Assembly (NCBI GenBank): GCA_024752435.1
Contig: CP103027.1
Location: 1,178,001-1,242,000 of the forward strand
Length of the DNA stretch: 64,000 nucleotides
Direction: 5' to 3'
Source: Allantophomopsis cytisporea
Lineage: Eukaryota > Ascomycota > Leotiomycetes > Phacidiales > Phacidiaceae
In this document: positions 1 through 10,933 of the stretch, one piece after another
How positions within the stretch are numbered: the first letter of the stretch is position 1
Layout of the letters: each line of letters starts with the position of its first letter
Notes under the pieces: generated by a model
Told to the model about the DNA's origin: nothing
Seen by the model: only the letters and a program-made list of their open reading frames with translations
The model's database searches: none
Program-made: the position numbers and the translations under genes

Positions 1-1747
1 TTTTCATCATTATATAAAATCCCCTACTCGGCATAAATATGCAATAAGCAATTACAACATTGATTCCAGTCTGTATGAGTACATAAGAGCATAAGTATTT
101 CACTTTAAAAGAGCTTCATAAGTAATTCTCGGGTATGTCCATATTCCATCAAACCTGATCCATATCAGCAGTAATAAACTACTGCGTAAGCATATGCAAT
201 GTTGCCGCAAGAAGCCCTCGAAACCCTTGCAATCTCTCCATATCTATAACACCCCGGTTCTAAGCTCGGATGAATTTCTTTTCCACACTCACTTATCTTT
301 GCAATACGATACGAGTGTTCAAACATGATCATCGGTAGAAAGTACTCTTTTTCGAGAAAAGATACTTTGGTACCTTGCACTTTTTACGCATAAGATCAAT
401 CCGTATCGTCGGAGATGAGGCACATTTGTATGCACATCATCAATAATCACAATACGATTAGTGACGAGGAGCAAACCGATCAACGCATCGCGCGGTACTT
501 TCGTACCTGACATGCATTGTACTTTGGACGAAGTTGAGAACTGATATTCTCCTGCGTTGTCGGAGCCGCATCCGACGAACAGCTTTGAAAAAAGTTGTAG
601 ACGTGTCAATAGTCTTGATCCTCTCGATTGCTTCATTCTCTCGTTCGTGTGAGGGTCTAGCAGCATAGTCCCTCTCAAATGCTTAAACTCCTGTTCATAC
701 GAAGAAAATATCGCTGCCAGGCTTTTGCTTGCTAATGATACTGAAAGTGTAGGAAATAGATTATCGGTGTAGTGTCATGGCAACTTTGTCTTCCCTCTTT
801 CATCTTACTTCCTGCTATCACTGTTTCCTGGCTTCTTCTTCTATCTCTACTGCATACAGAGTTTCGGACTTCGCTAACATAAGGTATGAGGGATATGGAT
901 ACAATATCACTAGGACCCATGCTTCCCGCAGTGTCCGCCAATGTTAAGCTTTCCTCGGTCGCGTCCTTCTAGGATAATGTCTTCATGATCCTTATCCACG
1001 TTTATCCTTGCTACTACACGTGTCTCTGTTCGTTGGCGGTCCGTCCACACCGTCATACACTCTTTCAACCATGTTCCCCTCACCTGGTCTGCCACTGATA
1101 TCCAAGACTTTTCTCCATCAGAATTTATGCCAGGTCAGTACATATTGGAAACACTCAACTACCGTCCATTCGTTCAAAAGAATCCGTAGCTCCCTAACCG
1201 CTCACCACTAGTGTTCTCAGGCGGACTTGTTGCTCAAAAAAGTATAGCAAGATCACGGGAATTACCATGATCGTTAAGACCAGGAATTAGTGACAGAGAC
1301 AGCCTTCCCCTCTTTCAAGCCTGCTTACATGCCAATGCTTCTACAATTCAACACCAGTCAATGAGGCATGCTACTCGCTTTCAACGGCTCTTGAGATCAA
1401 CAAGGAACTCTGTGCCGACAAGTTCGTACACCCTTGTCCAAAGAAAAGGCTCACAATCAATGCTTCGAGAGCACGCGCACCGAAATTAACACGATGGGTG
1501 TGTTTGTTTACTTAATCTGGTTTCACCGGGCTGTGTAGCCTTGCATATAGCTGTGGATATATTGAAAGCTCTAGGTTTGGTGAATTTAATATAATCCTCA
1601 AAGTCTCCCATCCTTTTCTGTCCGTTATTCTCTTGTATAAAGCCAATTGACACTCGTTCATTCGATCTTGCCTTGGCTGTGCTACTTCCAGATATCATCG
1701 ACAATCTTTCTGTCCTTCTTTATCTGCATGATTACGTTGCTGTCACC
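1..1747. other. Intergenic / no supported gene
   Basis: No convincing gene is visible. Several short open frames lie on the minus strand (about 319-678, 732-941 and 910-1095). They do not join through good splice sites and show no recognisable domain. They could be remnants of a decayed gene. The last 100 bases or so before 1748 are probably promoter and 5' leader of the lysophospholipase gene. Confidence 0.5.
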
Positions 1748-3439
1748 ATGTTGTCATCCACTCTTTTCCTACTTGCCGGCGTCTCTGCTGTAGCTAGCCA
1801 ATATGCCCCCATTACAGGATCTTGCCCATCTGAAAGTCTTGTTAGATCTGGCGATGGTTTATCTACTAATGAGACTACGTTTCGAGCTGGTAGAAAAGCC
1901 AAAGCTGATACGGCTCTCACATCCTGGCTTGCAACTACAAATGCTACCTTCGCTACTGACAATCTTCCAACGGTAAGCTTCGAAGCTTAATATGATAATT
2001 CTCCATCAGCTTACTCATTACAACAGATTGGTCTCACTCATAGTGGCGGCGGCTATAGATCACTTCTTCTCAGTGGTGGAGTTGTTCAAGGTCTCGATGA
2101 CCGCGACAGCGATATCAGTGTTTCCGGACTCTACCAGGCCGTAACATACCAGGCTGCACTGTCAGGTGGTTCCTGGTTTCTTTCGTCCCTCGCTGGAAAC
2201 AATTGGCCTACAGTCAGCTCCTTGCGCGATGGACTCTGGGAGATGGCACTTAAAGATTCCTTGCTTGATCCTGAATTTCTCCTGGCGGCAGTTGCATATG
2301 CAGAAGTCGTGCGTGATCTGGTCGAGAAATACGAAGCAGGCTTCGAAGTCACTCTCACCGATCCTTGGGGACGCCTTCTTGCATACCAATTGTTATACGG
2401 CGACGATGGCGGAGTATCCAAGACGCTTTCTGGTGTTCTGGAATACTCCAACTTTACCGAATATAACGTGCCCCTTCCAATCATCACCTCTCTTGGTGTC
2501 AAGAGATCTTACGGAGACTGTTATCCAGGTCCTAATGCCACTACCTATGAATTCTCCCCCTTCGAATTCGGCTCCTGGGACCTAGATGTCTCAGCATTCA
2601 CCCCAACTGCCTATCTTGGTACCTACCTTGTTGACGGCGTCGCTGCGACCTCAGAATGCGTAACCAATTATGACAACCTAGGATACATACTCGGCACATC
2701 CTCTTCCCTCTTTAACGAGGTCTGCACTGTCTCAATCGAGATTCCTGGCGTCAACAGTACCGACTCTACTTACACTGCGCTGGCTGAAGACCTGGCTGTA
2801 ATGATCGAGGAGGCGCAGAACTTGACTGCTAACGAAGAATATGGCGTCTACGTCAACCCCTTCTATAACTACACATCTACAACCCCGGGCTCTTACCATA
2901 ACATTGCAAACAACGTGTCTGCACAAGAGGAGCTCTACCTTGTCGACGGCGGCGAAGCTCTACAAAATAACCCGATCTTCCCCCTGCTCGTCGATGCTCG
3001 CGCTCTCGATGTCATCCTTGTCAACGACAACTCTGCCGACACCTCCACAAACTACCCGAACGGCTCTGAAATCTACACCACTTATATTCAATCACTGAAC
3101 GCTGGCTACACCCGTATGCCCGTCATCCCCCCTCCCGAGACGTTCATCTCCGAGGGCCTTGACCAGAGAGCCACGTTCTTCGGCTGCAATGATACCGAAG
3201 TTATCACCATCATCTACCTGCCCAACTATAACTACACCACAGCCGCCGTTGCTACTTCCAAACTGCAGTACTCTGTCGATGAGACCGATGCCTTGATTGC
3301 CAATGGCGTGCAGGTCGCTAATCAGGGCGGCGCTGATGGATGGGCTACTTGTCTTGCCTGTGGCATTATGGCGAAGACTGGGGACACTTTACCTGATGCC
3401 TGTACGGCGTGCTTAGAGGAGTACTGTTGGTACTCTTGA
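1748..3439 (+). CDS. Secreted lysophospholipase / phospholipase B
   Basis: Hydrolyses acyl chains from (lyso)phospholipids; fungal enzymes of this family are secreted or GPI-anchored. Two exons (1748-1972 and 2027-3439; intron 54 nt, gtaagc...aacag) give about 545 residues. The N-terminus (MLSSTLFLLAGVSAVAS) is a signal peptide. After the splice comes the oxyanion loop SGGGYR (about 81-86), then the nucleophile motif ALSGGSW (Ser about 121), the family block FEFGSWD, and the catalytic-Asp motif VDGGE (Asp about 382). Ser, Arg and Asp of the patatin/cPLA2-type dyad are all present. Many N-x-S/T sites and a Cys-rich C-terminus (CLACGIMA...CTACLEEYC) fit an extracellular glycoprotein. The intron is needed to join the signal peptide to the oxyanion loop. 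Length is slightly below the usual 600 or so, mostly because of a short C-terminus; I see no clear GPI tail. Confidence 0.9.
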
Positions 3440-5032
3440 TGGGTGTGATGACATGTATAATGATGTTTATTTTTCTTGTCTATATCTTCTCTTGAATCTC
3501 TCCACCTGTCTCCGCGTTATGCATGTAGGATGATATATGAGATGGGATGGAAGCCAATATATATTTGATATTTTTGTGTGGAAATAATGGCTTTTGACTG
3601 ATTATGAGTGATACTTCTGTAGCTTTCGCTTGTGAATTGATCCTTAATGACATGTACCTGTATCATAACTAGGAATGCAATTTTGTAGCCTGGAATCGTT
3701 GTTGGCTATATGTTTGGGCGAGTATCAGCGTAACATGTGGCTTAATATGCTTGTATTCTGTGTTATCAACCGTTCAAGCAAAGGGGAAGAAGCTACGACC
3801 CACACAAGGTAGAACACATTCTAGATATGAAAAAGATTCACCGGCCAACATCTTGTAATGTAACGAGGCGAAGCTGACTGCATTAACCATAAACGCTGAC
3901 ATTGTGTAGTAGCTACAGCCGAATCGTTTTGCACTTTTGCAGCTTCTTGATACCTTTGCTGGACTTGTAAAACGTGAGATTCGAGATTGGTCCGAGCGAT
4001 AGTTAGGATGAGGATTGCCGCTGGCAAAGCTTGACTATGATATGTAAGGTAATATCTAAATACCATAACGTCATATACCTTCAAAGAGAACACGGCATGC
4101 CTACGCATCTCCACTCATAGCCAACACCGAGAAGTCATATACATCCACCTTTTACGCACACAGAGGAACAAACAAAAAGGTTGGTAGCGAGAGCAGGCGA
4201 ATACCAGCAAGATAAATCTCCAAAAAGCAAAAGGTTCAGACGCCAGAGGAATTTGAACCCCGTCGAGTTCGCCTTCCAGCTGACATCCTACATCCTCCCC
4301 CTCTACAGGTACTATTCGGTAGAGAGGCCGATTCGACATGTTCGACCGTTCGACCGTTACACCACCCAGGCGTCCCTGGTGATGTACTTGATTCTGCTTT
4401 TTCTGATTTATAAGTAACAGCCATGTGAGGTTTGCTCCTTCAAATGGCTTGGTTTGCGTAGATTCGCACTGGATGAGAGAGTCGATGGTGGGATATTGAA
4501 TACATTACATATAATATGATTCCTGATGATAAAATGGGTGAGTTATGTGTTTTGTAGGAAATCACAGAATTGATAGGGTGTAGAGATATGGAGTGCAAAA
4601 TATCTGATGGGTGGTATATGATCTTGTTCATCGCAAGGCAGCAAGAGTGCAAACCTTGAAGTGCTCATGGAAAGACCTGGGTGCGAGGGAACCTTTGCTC
4701 TACACTAAGGTTGCCGCTATTGTAGGAAGTGGCTTTACTTCATAGTATTGAGGTGCCGGTGATCTCAAGTTGCAGATTTGGCAGTGACAACCCTTCGTCG
4801 ACACTTGCTTCTTCATCTCTAAGTCGCCCATTTGCGATCCACTACAATGCCTTTCCTTGTGACTTTTATCTCTCACTTATTGCTCATGTATATGCTGTCT
4901 ACCATAAAGCCTTTTTATTTGCATTGTTCGTATCTCCAATTCGGCGCCTCATTACGCTCGCTTGATCACAACTTTTCAAATGACTTTCTTTTAGCTATAA
5001 GTCGCATTATTTGTCGTCAGAAAATCATAAAT
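3440..5032. other. Intergenic region with a tRNA-like locus
   Basis: AT-rich spacer of about 1.6 kb. Apart from the tRNA-like sequence at 4239-4375, I see no coding signal. Small open frames on both strands (for example 3821-4114 minus) have no domain or splice support. The stretch 4700-5030 is likely promoter and leader of the F-box gene. Confidence 0.5.
4239..4375 (-). tRNA. tRNA-like sequence, probably a pseudogene
   Basis: On the minus strand the ends pair as a 7-bp acceptor stem (GGACGCC at 4375-4369 with GGCGTCT at 4244-4238, first pair G-U). An A-box-like TGGTGTAACGG and a B-box GGTTCAAATTCC are present, and a TTTT run (4229-4232) follows as a pol III stop. The locus is too long (about 136 nt). 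The D-loop holds a direct duplication of GGTCGAAC, extra bases sit between acceptor and A-box, and about 50 extra nt precede the T-arm. A glutamate-like anticodon region (CTC) is possible but imperfectly paired. Most likely a decayed tRNA copy or the tRNA-derived head of a SINE-like element. Confidence 0.33.
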
Positions 5033-6148
5033 ATGAGACAGCAACTAAGATCTCTTCTGTGTTTCCGCTTTGGGAGACAGGATCGGAAGGATGAAGTATC
5101 GTCAAGTGGTATGTACAAAAGCCAAGATCCAGTCTTGACGTCTTCTCAATTTGGTCCAGATGGACGCATTCAGCTCAAAATAATCAACTCCCTCGAACCC
5201 CCTAACCATCATTTGAACATCCTACCATCAGTCACTCCCACTGATTCCGAGCACGACGGCGCAACGCCCAACACTACTCAAATCAATCATAACCTGCCTT
5301 CCACATCTTTGAATGTATCCCTGGAGTCATTGCCGCGGGAACTAATCGAAATGATCATATACCAAATGGATTTTCGTTCCATAATGAACTTCCGTGCTGT
5401 CAATCAGCAGTCTCGATTGATAGTCGATGAGCACCCTCGATATGAGATCCTCGCACAGCTCTTTCCGTGCATCTTCCGCACTTTAACTATCATGAGCCGT
5501 GGTCACAAGGAGGGCATAGCATCGGCATGGACATTGAAAGACATTTTCACGGTACTGTACTCAAGATGTGCTATATGCGGAAGATCCGCGGAATATCTAC
5601 ACCTACAGGCATGTCTGAGGGTATGCAACTTCTGCGTGAAGCCAATGGTGAAGATATGGCGTCCACAGACAACGGAACAAATAGAGGGCCTTTTGGGATT
5701 GGCAACGAGTTCCTTGATGGAGCTACGGAATATGGATGATGTGCACATTATGAGGGACTATTATAGTCTGAACAATCTTGCTCTGTGGAATGATCAAGCG
5801 GAAGGGGTTAAGATTCGGGATGCAGTACGTCGGCTCCTTGACAGAGAGATCTGGGACCCGGATATCAAGGTAGTACCGAATCTGCATGAAGTAGAGTACA
5901 CGTCCTTTAAGAAGACTTTCTTGGAGAGGCTCTTGAGTATCTTCAACCCAGATATTGAGACGGTACGTACGCTCAACAAAGCATTGGTTGAATCTCCGTA
6001 CGTTGAGAATCACGAGAAGAGCTTCAGCGAACGATTATGGGGTCGGTGGCTCGGGCGCCACTTGGCATGGAAGGCTGGTACAGTTGGTAATGCCATGTTT
6101 CGTTTTGATATTTTCGTCAGCGTTCCAATGTTGTTTCCCACTGATTAG
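5033..6148 (+). CDS. F-box domain protein
   Basis: Single-exon protein of 371 residues from the ATG at 5033 (MRQQLRSLLCFRFG). The open frame runs further upstream to 4832, but that extension is hydrophobic and low-complexity, so I take the downstream ATG, which has A at -3. An F-box is visible at about residues 96-135 (SLESLPRELIEMIIYQMD, then NFRAVNQQSR). It is followed by a Cys cluster (CAICG...CLRVCNFC) that could bind zinc. F-box proteins link substrates to Skp1-Cullin ubiquitin ligases. The C-terminal half, which would bind the substrate, matches nothing I recognise. Similar F-box plus Cys-cluster proteins are a large, variable family in moulds, so the substrate cannot be inferred. Confidence 0.75.
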   Translation: MRQQLRSLLCFRFGRQDRKDEVSSSGMYKSQDPVLTSSQFGPDGRIQLKIINSLEPPNHHLNILPSVTPTDSEHDGATPNTTQINHNLPSTSLNVSLESLPRELIEMIIYQMDFRSIMNFRAVNQQSRLIVDEHPRYEILAQLFPCIFRTLTIMSRGHKEGIASAWTLKDIFTVLYSRCAICGRSAEYLHLQACLRVCNFCVKPMVKIWRPQTTEQIEGLLGLATSSLMELRNMDDVHIMRDYYSLNNLALWNDQAEGVKIRDAVRRLLDREIWDPDIKVVPNLHEVEYTSFKKTFLERLLSIFNPDIETVRTLNKALVESPYVENHEKSFSERLWGRWLGRHLAWKAGTVGNAMFRFDIFVSVPMLFPTD

Positions 6149-7081
6149 AGTGGACCTTCTTGACAGTCTTTTTGTTCTATCACTTGTCTCTGATTGACTA
6201 CTAGCGCGTACACAGAAATACCTAGCGTTTGTTTCCTTGTATAGGATAGCAATAGTATTAGAGAAATGCGGGCGTTTGTTTTTTATTGTATACCTAACAA
6301 TAATAGCACATGGAAATCCCAGTATTTGTTGCTTGAATGTGATAATGATAATGGTTTGAGGTTCGATATCATACATAAGAATTTGCATTATAGTAAGCAT
6401 TCCCCCCCTAGAAATATCGGAGACAAAGGATACGAATTCACAACTTTGAGTAACTTATGACATTTCTATACTACATAATATAGAAGTTAAGAAATGACGA
6501 CACTGACTTCGAAAAGAACGAGTTATTCACATGCCCACGTGATACTTATCTTACCCAGCTGGAAGATCGTTACGTCGCTATGTGACATCGCCGAATAAGT
6601 CATCACACGCAACAGTGCCAAGTACAAGTTTAAATCCCGCCACCACATTCATTCCCCTAGTGTCTACTTAAAATCGATTCATGTTTCCCCGCAACCGGAA
6701 AATGGGTGTAGGCGATAGTCAACGCCTTAGGTATGATGGCTAGTCTCAAGAAGATAGGAGGTGATTATCAGCTCAGTGTATCTTGCTTGGACTTTCTCCG
6801 ACAAGGTTGCTTATCGCTTATCGATGTATCCCAGCCCGCCCAACGGTTCAACGTTGTACTTGACCGCTGCCCATGGTAGTTGGATGGCTGGCAGAGTGAA
6901 AGGCTTTACATGATAGGGTGAAGTAATGATGTAGCTCCACTGCAATCCCAGAAGAAGATAGGTAGGTTAAATAGTAATAATGCTTGTTTTCGCCATCCCT
7001 TCATACCTTCAATCTCTCGCATCGTTGTCATTGAGATTTAACATTGAGGGTCATATTGCCGAATTGAGACCAATTGTGATC
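6149..7081. other. Intergenic region
   Basis: About 0.9 kb between the F-box gene and the permease gene. No gene or structured element is evident. The final 200 bases probably hold the permease promoter and leader. Confidence 0.5.
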
Positions 7082-8735
7082 ATGGGCAAAGATTATACTT
7101 TCTCAGAGCCGGGCGTGGATGAGGAGAGGGTTACTCGAGATAGGTTCGATGTCTTCGGTGATGAGGATGGCCATCAGATCCAGTACAAGACATTGTCCTG
7201 GCAGCTGGTTGCTGTACTTATGATTGCGGAGATTGTCTCTAACGGCATGCTGAGTTTGCCCAGTAGTGCTGGTGTAGTTGGCGTACGTATTTTCAACAGC
7301 TTTCTTGTGTCGATATTTGATTGTACTGACTACTATAGATTGTACCTAATGTTATCATCATTGTGGTGAGTTCTATCGTTACAACATGAAAACAATCAGC
7401 TGATTCGAGAAGTTTCTCGGAATATTTGGCACTTACACTGCGTACCTCCTGGTTCAATTGTGAGTGTCCCTTATCCAAGCACGCTTTCCTGCTAACAATC
7501 ACAGCAAATTACATCATCCAGAAGTCCATAACATGGGCGATGCAGGCTACATTCTCTTCGGCCGCGTTGGTCGTGAGGTTCTTTCAGCCGGGACCATCAT
7601 CTTCGCAGTTTTTGCAACAGGAGGACAGCTTCTCGCAGGTCAGATTGCTCTAGCCGCGCTGTCAGACTCCAAGTTATGCCTCATGCTATACACAGGCATA
7701 TTCGCCATTCCAGTATGCTCTATAATCCCATATCTGCTCTAGACTAACACATTTCAAGACCCTCCTATTCAGCTTTCCCCGCACTCTCGACCGCCTCTCC
7801 TGGCTGTCCATTCCCGCCGTGCTATCAATCATGATCGCAGGCCTAGTTGGTATGATAGGAGCAGGAATAAATCCAGTATCCGGGCGCGTGATTTCGATAA
7901 CACGCTCGGCTTCATTCTACACAGCCTTCGTATCAATCACGAATCCAGTATTCGCCTACGCAGGGCATTTCATGTTCTTCATCTTGATCTCAGAAATGCG
8001 GCGCCCACAGGACGCCATGAAAGCAGCCTATGCACTCCAAGGCTTCGCAACGACCTTCTACGTGGTATTCGCTATTGTAACCTACTATTACATCGGCAAT
8101 GATGTCGCCTCACCATCCTTCTCCTCTCTGCCGCTCAAGTGGCAAAAAGCGGCTTTCGCAATCGCCATTCCGAACTTCCTCATCGCTGGCTCCCTCTACA
8201 GCCATACGGCCGCCAAACTTATTTTCCTGCGGCTTTTTAGAAACTCGCGGCATCTGCATAGCCACTCGGCTATTGGATGGGGCACATGGGGATTGCTCAT
8301 ATTTATCATGAATGCCGCTGCGTTCGTGCTCGCTGTTGCGGTCCCAATTTTCAGCTACCTTATTGGGATTGCAGCTTCGTTATTTGCAAGCTGGTATACA
8401 TATGGTATCGCGGGAGCGTTCTGGCTACATGATTCTTACCGTGAGTTCTAACTATGAGAAATTGTGAGGATGTGAGCTGATTGAACTAGATCTAGGTATT
8501 GAGGGTGCTCTTGGCACGAAAGCTTGGAGACGTAATGGCACCCAATTCGTGCTGAGTGTGCTTACGCTTTTGGCTGGAGCTTTCATATGCGTGGCGGGAA
8601 CATACGTTACGATTAAGGGGATTGTAGAGGCATATAACAGCGGTGGTAAGTCTTACTCGTTAAATGTGTTGTCAATTTCCGAGGGCTTTTGCTGATTTAC
8701 ATGATACAGCTGTCGGTAAGCCGTTCAGTTGCTGA
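7082..8735 (+). CDS. Neutral amino acid permease (AAAP family, Mtr-like)
   Basis: Plasma-membrane amino acid/proton symporter of the AAAP family (PF01490), close to Neurospora Mtr. Seven exons: 7082-7282, 7339-7365, about 7413-7459, 7505-7712, 7759-8440, 8490-8645 and 8710-8735. All joints keep frame and have GT...AG ends; the second exon is only 27 nt. The cytosolic N-terminus has the family signature (DVFGDEDGHQIQYKTLSW), followed by TM1 with AEIVSNGMLSLP. About 11 hydrophobic helices follow, including VFAYAGHFMFFILISEMRRP, which is typical of the substrate path. Start at 7082 chosen because family members begin shortly before the acidic N-terminus; an in-frame ATG at 6980 would add an unlikely hydrophobic leader. 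The last intron and the 26-nt last exon (ending SC-stop) are less certain, as is the exon 5/6 acceptor (8489 or a few bases later). Confidence 0.88.
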
Positions 8736-9297
8736 AGAGTAATTGAGAGGTAGCGGTTAATATTTAATACTTAGTATATGATCTGATGTATATGAAACTT
8801 TGATGTCGGACGTGGAGTTGGAAAGTTGCAAACATGTTTAACTTCACCCACTAAGGATAGACTTTCTCTCTACCACTTGAAATATCAAATAAGCAGTAGC
8901 TTTCATCTTATATGTTCACCAATTGGCTACTTGAATGTTCTTGTGTTTCCATATGACCATAATATGGGCCTCATCTTACCTACATAATTGAAACTCATTA
9001 GATGGATGATATGAAAAACAGATCCTGCACTTGATGTGGACCCGAAGGAACGACAACACGCCAGACAGCAATTGTAAGATGAGAATTGACAAACCTGTCT
9101 GCCTAAGGCTCTCATCCAATCGAGCAGACCTGGTCGGCATTCTCATACCAAGTTTCCAATAAGCTAAAGCTATTCTCATACACTTTGATCTTTTCGACAT
9201 CATCTTCATTTGCGGCTAGTAGTGCTTGAATCGGATCTAGCAAGGCCACAAGGCTCGTTACATATTTGAACCTATTAGCAGCAGAAGCAACAATAGG
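8736..9297. other. Intergenic region
   Basis: About 560 bases without a gene. The minus-strand open frames here (8927-9209) have no recognisable motif or splice partner. Confidence 0.45.
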
Positions 9298-10442
9298 ATG
9301 CTCCGAAAGAACGTTGCCAAGGTGGCACCTATACCAAATGAATGGATTGGAGCTGCTGGGTGCCGCTATCGGTTCAAAGCACTACATCAAGAGAGACAAC
9401 ACCTAGGTCGTGTCTGGTTGGCAACGTTTAAGATTTCTCGCCGCTCATCTTGCTCAGTTTGTAAACTAACACGTTCTTAGATCAGGACCAGATCAGTTCA
9501 TCTTGAAAGATATTCCTGAAAACATCTTCTCCAACTTCAATGAGAAGATACGACCCCAGCTTCGTGAGAGTCTCTATACACGGCTACCATGTGACATGAT
9601 CACAGATCAGCACATACTTGTATATAAATACCTGACCGACGACTTCCTGAACCTAGTCAAGAAGCAAGTCTCGATGCAAGCAAGCAAGCAAATCCTTAAG
9701 GCCAGTCTGCGAGGGATTGCTGAATTGCACGACCAACAGGTTGTTTATTCAGGTAGTTTAAGCCACTTATATATGTGTAAGGCTGCAATCCAAAAGCTAA
9801 CCATGTTCAACTATTGTCTCCTGGCTAATTTGGCGACAGTTGACCATGATGTTGTCTGGCTTTATATCTGAACAGACCCAAATCGCCGACCTTGAAAACG
9901 CAGCTTACCTTCCCAAAGGCAGGTGCATCAAAGGATTACTGGCTGGCAATGACAATTGGCGTAGTCCAGAAGCACATCTGAAGGGCGAACTAAATAAGCC
10001 TACAGACATATTCTCTTTTGGCATCGTGGTAAGTGGGTTCGCTGTATTGGAGAATCGACGGGCTAACACACCTCCCCAGTGTATATATGCCGTAGTCGGA
10101 CGCATCATCTTCGGTGCTGATGACGATTTCCAAAAACATGTAGCACAGGGTGCATTGCCTGCTCTTATTCGCCTGCAGCGTCAAATGTCATACTTTGGAG
10201 ATCGGGAAGGAATTAATGGACTCTTGAAGCATATTGGTGATGATGACACTGGCTGTCAGGTCTTGAGCATTCTTTGGGATGAGCGGTCAGAGGACTATAT
10301 TCCATACAAACCATTTTCGCAGTGGCTAAATGTTGGTGATGCAGCGTTCACGGATCTCATCCTGGGTTTGACAAATCTGGATCCTAAAAAGCGGATGACG
10401 ACACAGCAGGCATTGGAACACCCTTGGTTTGCTGGCATTTGA
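9298..10442 (+). pseudogene. Protein-kinase-like gene, catalytic loop degraded
   Basis: The reading resembles a Ser/Thr-kinase-like family common in moulds. Exon 9298-9425 (ends GRVWLAT) joins across a 55-nt intron (9426-9480) to SGPDQFILKDIPENI, with the VAIK-type lysine region. It continues through LRGIAELHDQQVVYS at about 9750. The catalytic loop should follow, but no HxD...KPxN is present. Instead a degenerate stretch (AAIQKLTMFNY) aligns roughly with where DIKPxNI should be, and a frameshift lies between about 9850 and 9875. The frame then resumes with QIADLENA (DFG position reads DLE), DNWRSPEAH (APE motif), DIFSFGIV, a 51-nt intron (10029-10079), and a normal C-lobe ending EHPWFAGI. 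Loss of the loop plus the frame break argue for a pseudogene or dead pseudokinase. Confidence 0.6.
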
Positions 10443-10933
10443 TTATAGGCAGTATAAACGATTTTATTCTACAATCGATAAAACTCTTCTCTTCATCATC
10501 TTATAATCTGTGTAGGTATTTCGATCTGAATTTCAGTTCACAGAATGGTTGTGATCGTGTAAATCTATAAGATGGGCCATTATGTTTCGCACGTTTGTCT
10601 TTTTCACGGAGAAGCTTCTCTCGAGGTTGGAATATATCAAGTGTTCGTAGAAAGTAGGAGGAAGTTTTGATGCTTGTCCTGTTTTTACCCATTGAAGGGT
10701 ATAAAGTATTAGTTGAAGCACGTGGGTACACAGTCCTTTCTCAGCGTTTGACTTCTGCCGCGGGTGTCAGACATATACTTCACAGCACACGGTTCACCCA
10801 AGCAGAAAGATAGTGCCAACCTAAAGCCACAGTCTTCAAATAGCTATGACAGAAATCTTCATCAGCAACATTAAGAGCAAGTATGTTCTATGAGTGGCAT
10901 TGATCCGTAAAATCTACCCCAATCTACACCGAT
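10443..10933. other. Convergent 3' spacer
   Basis: About 490 bases between the 3' ends of the kinase-like locus (+) and the ADCK-like gene (-). Likely holds both 3' UTRs. No other feature seen. Confidence 0.5.

Noticed and set aside
3821..4114. 97-codon minus-strand frame
   Set aside because: No recognisable motif, start context or neighbouring exon; probably chance in AT-rich spacer.
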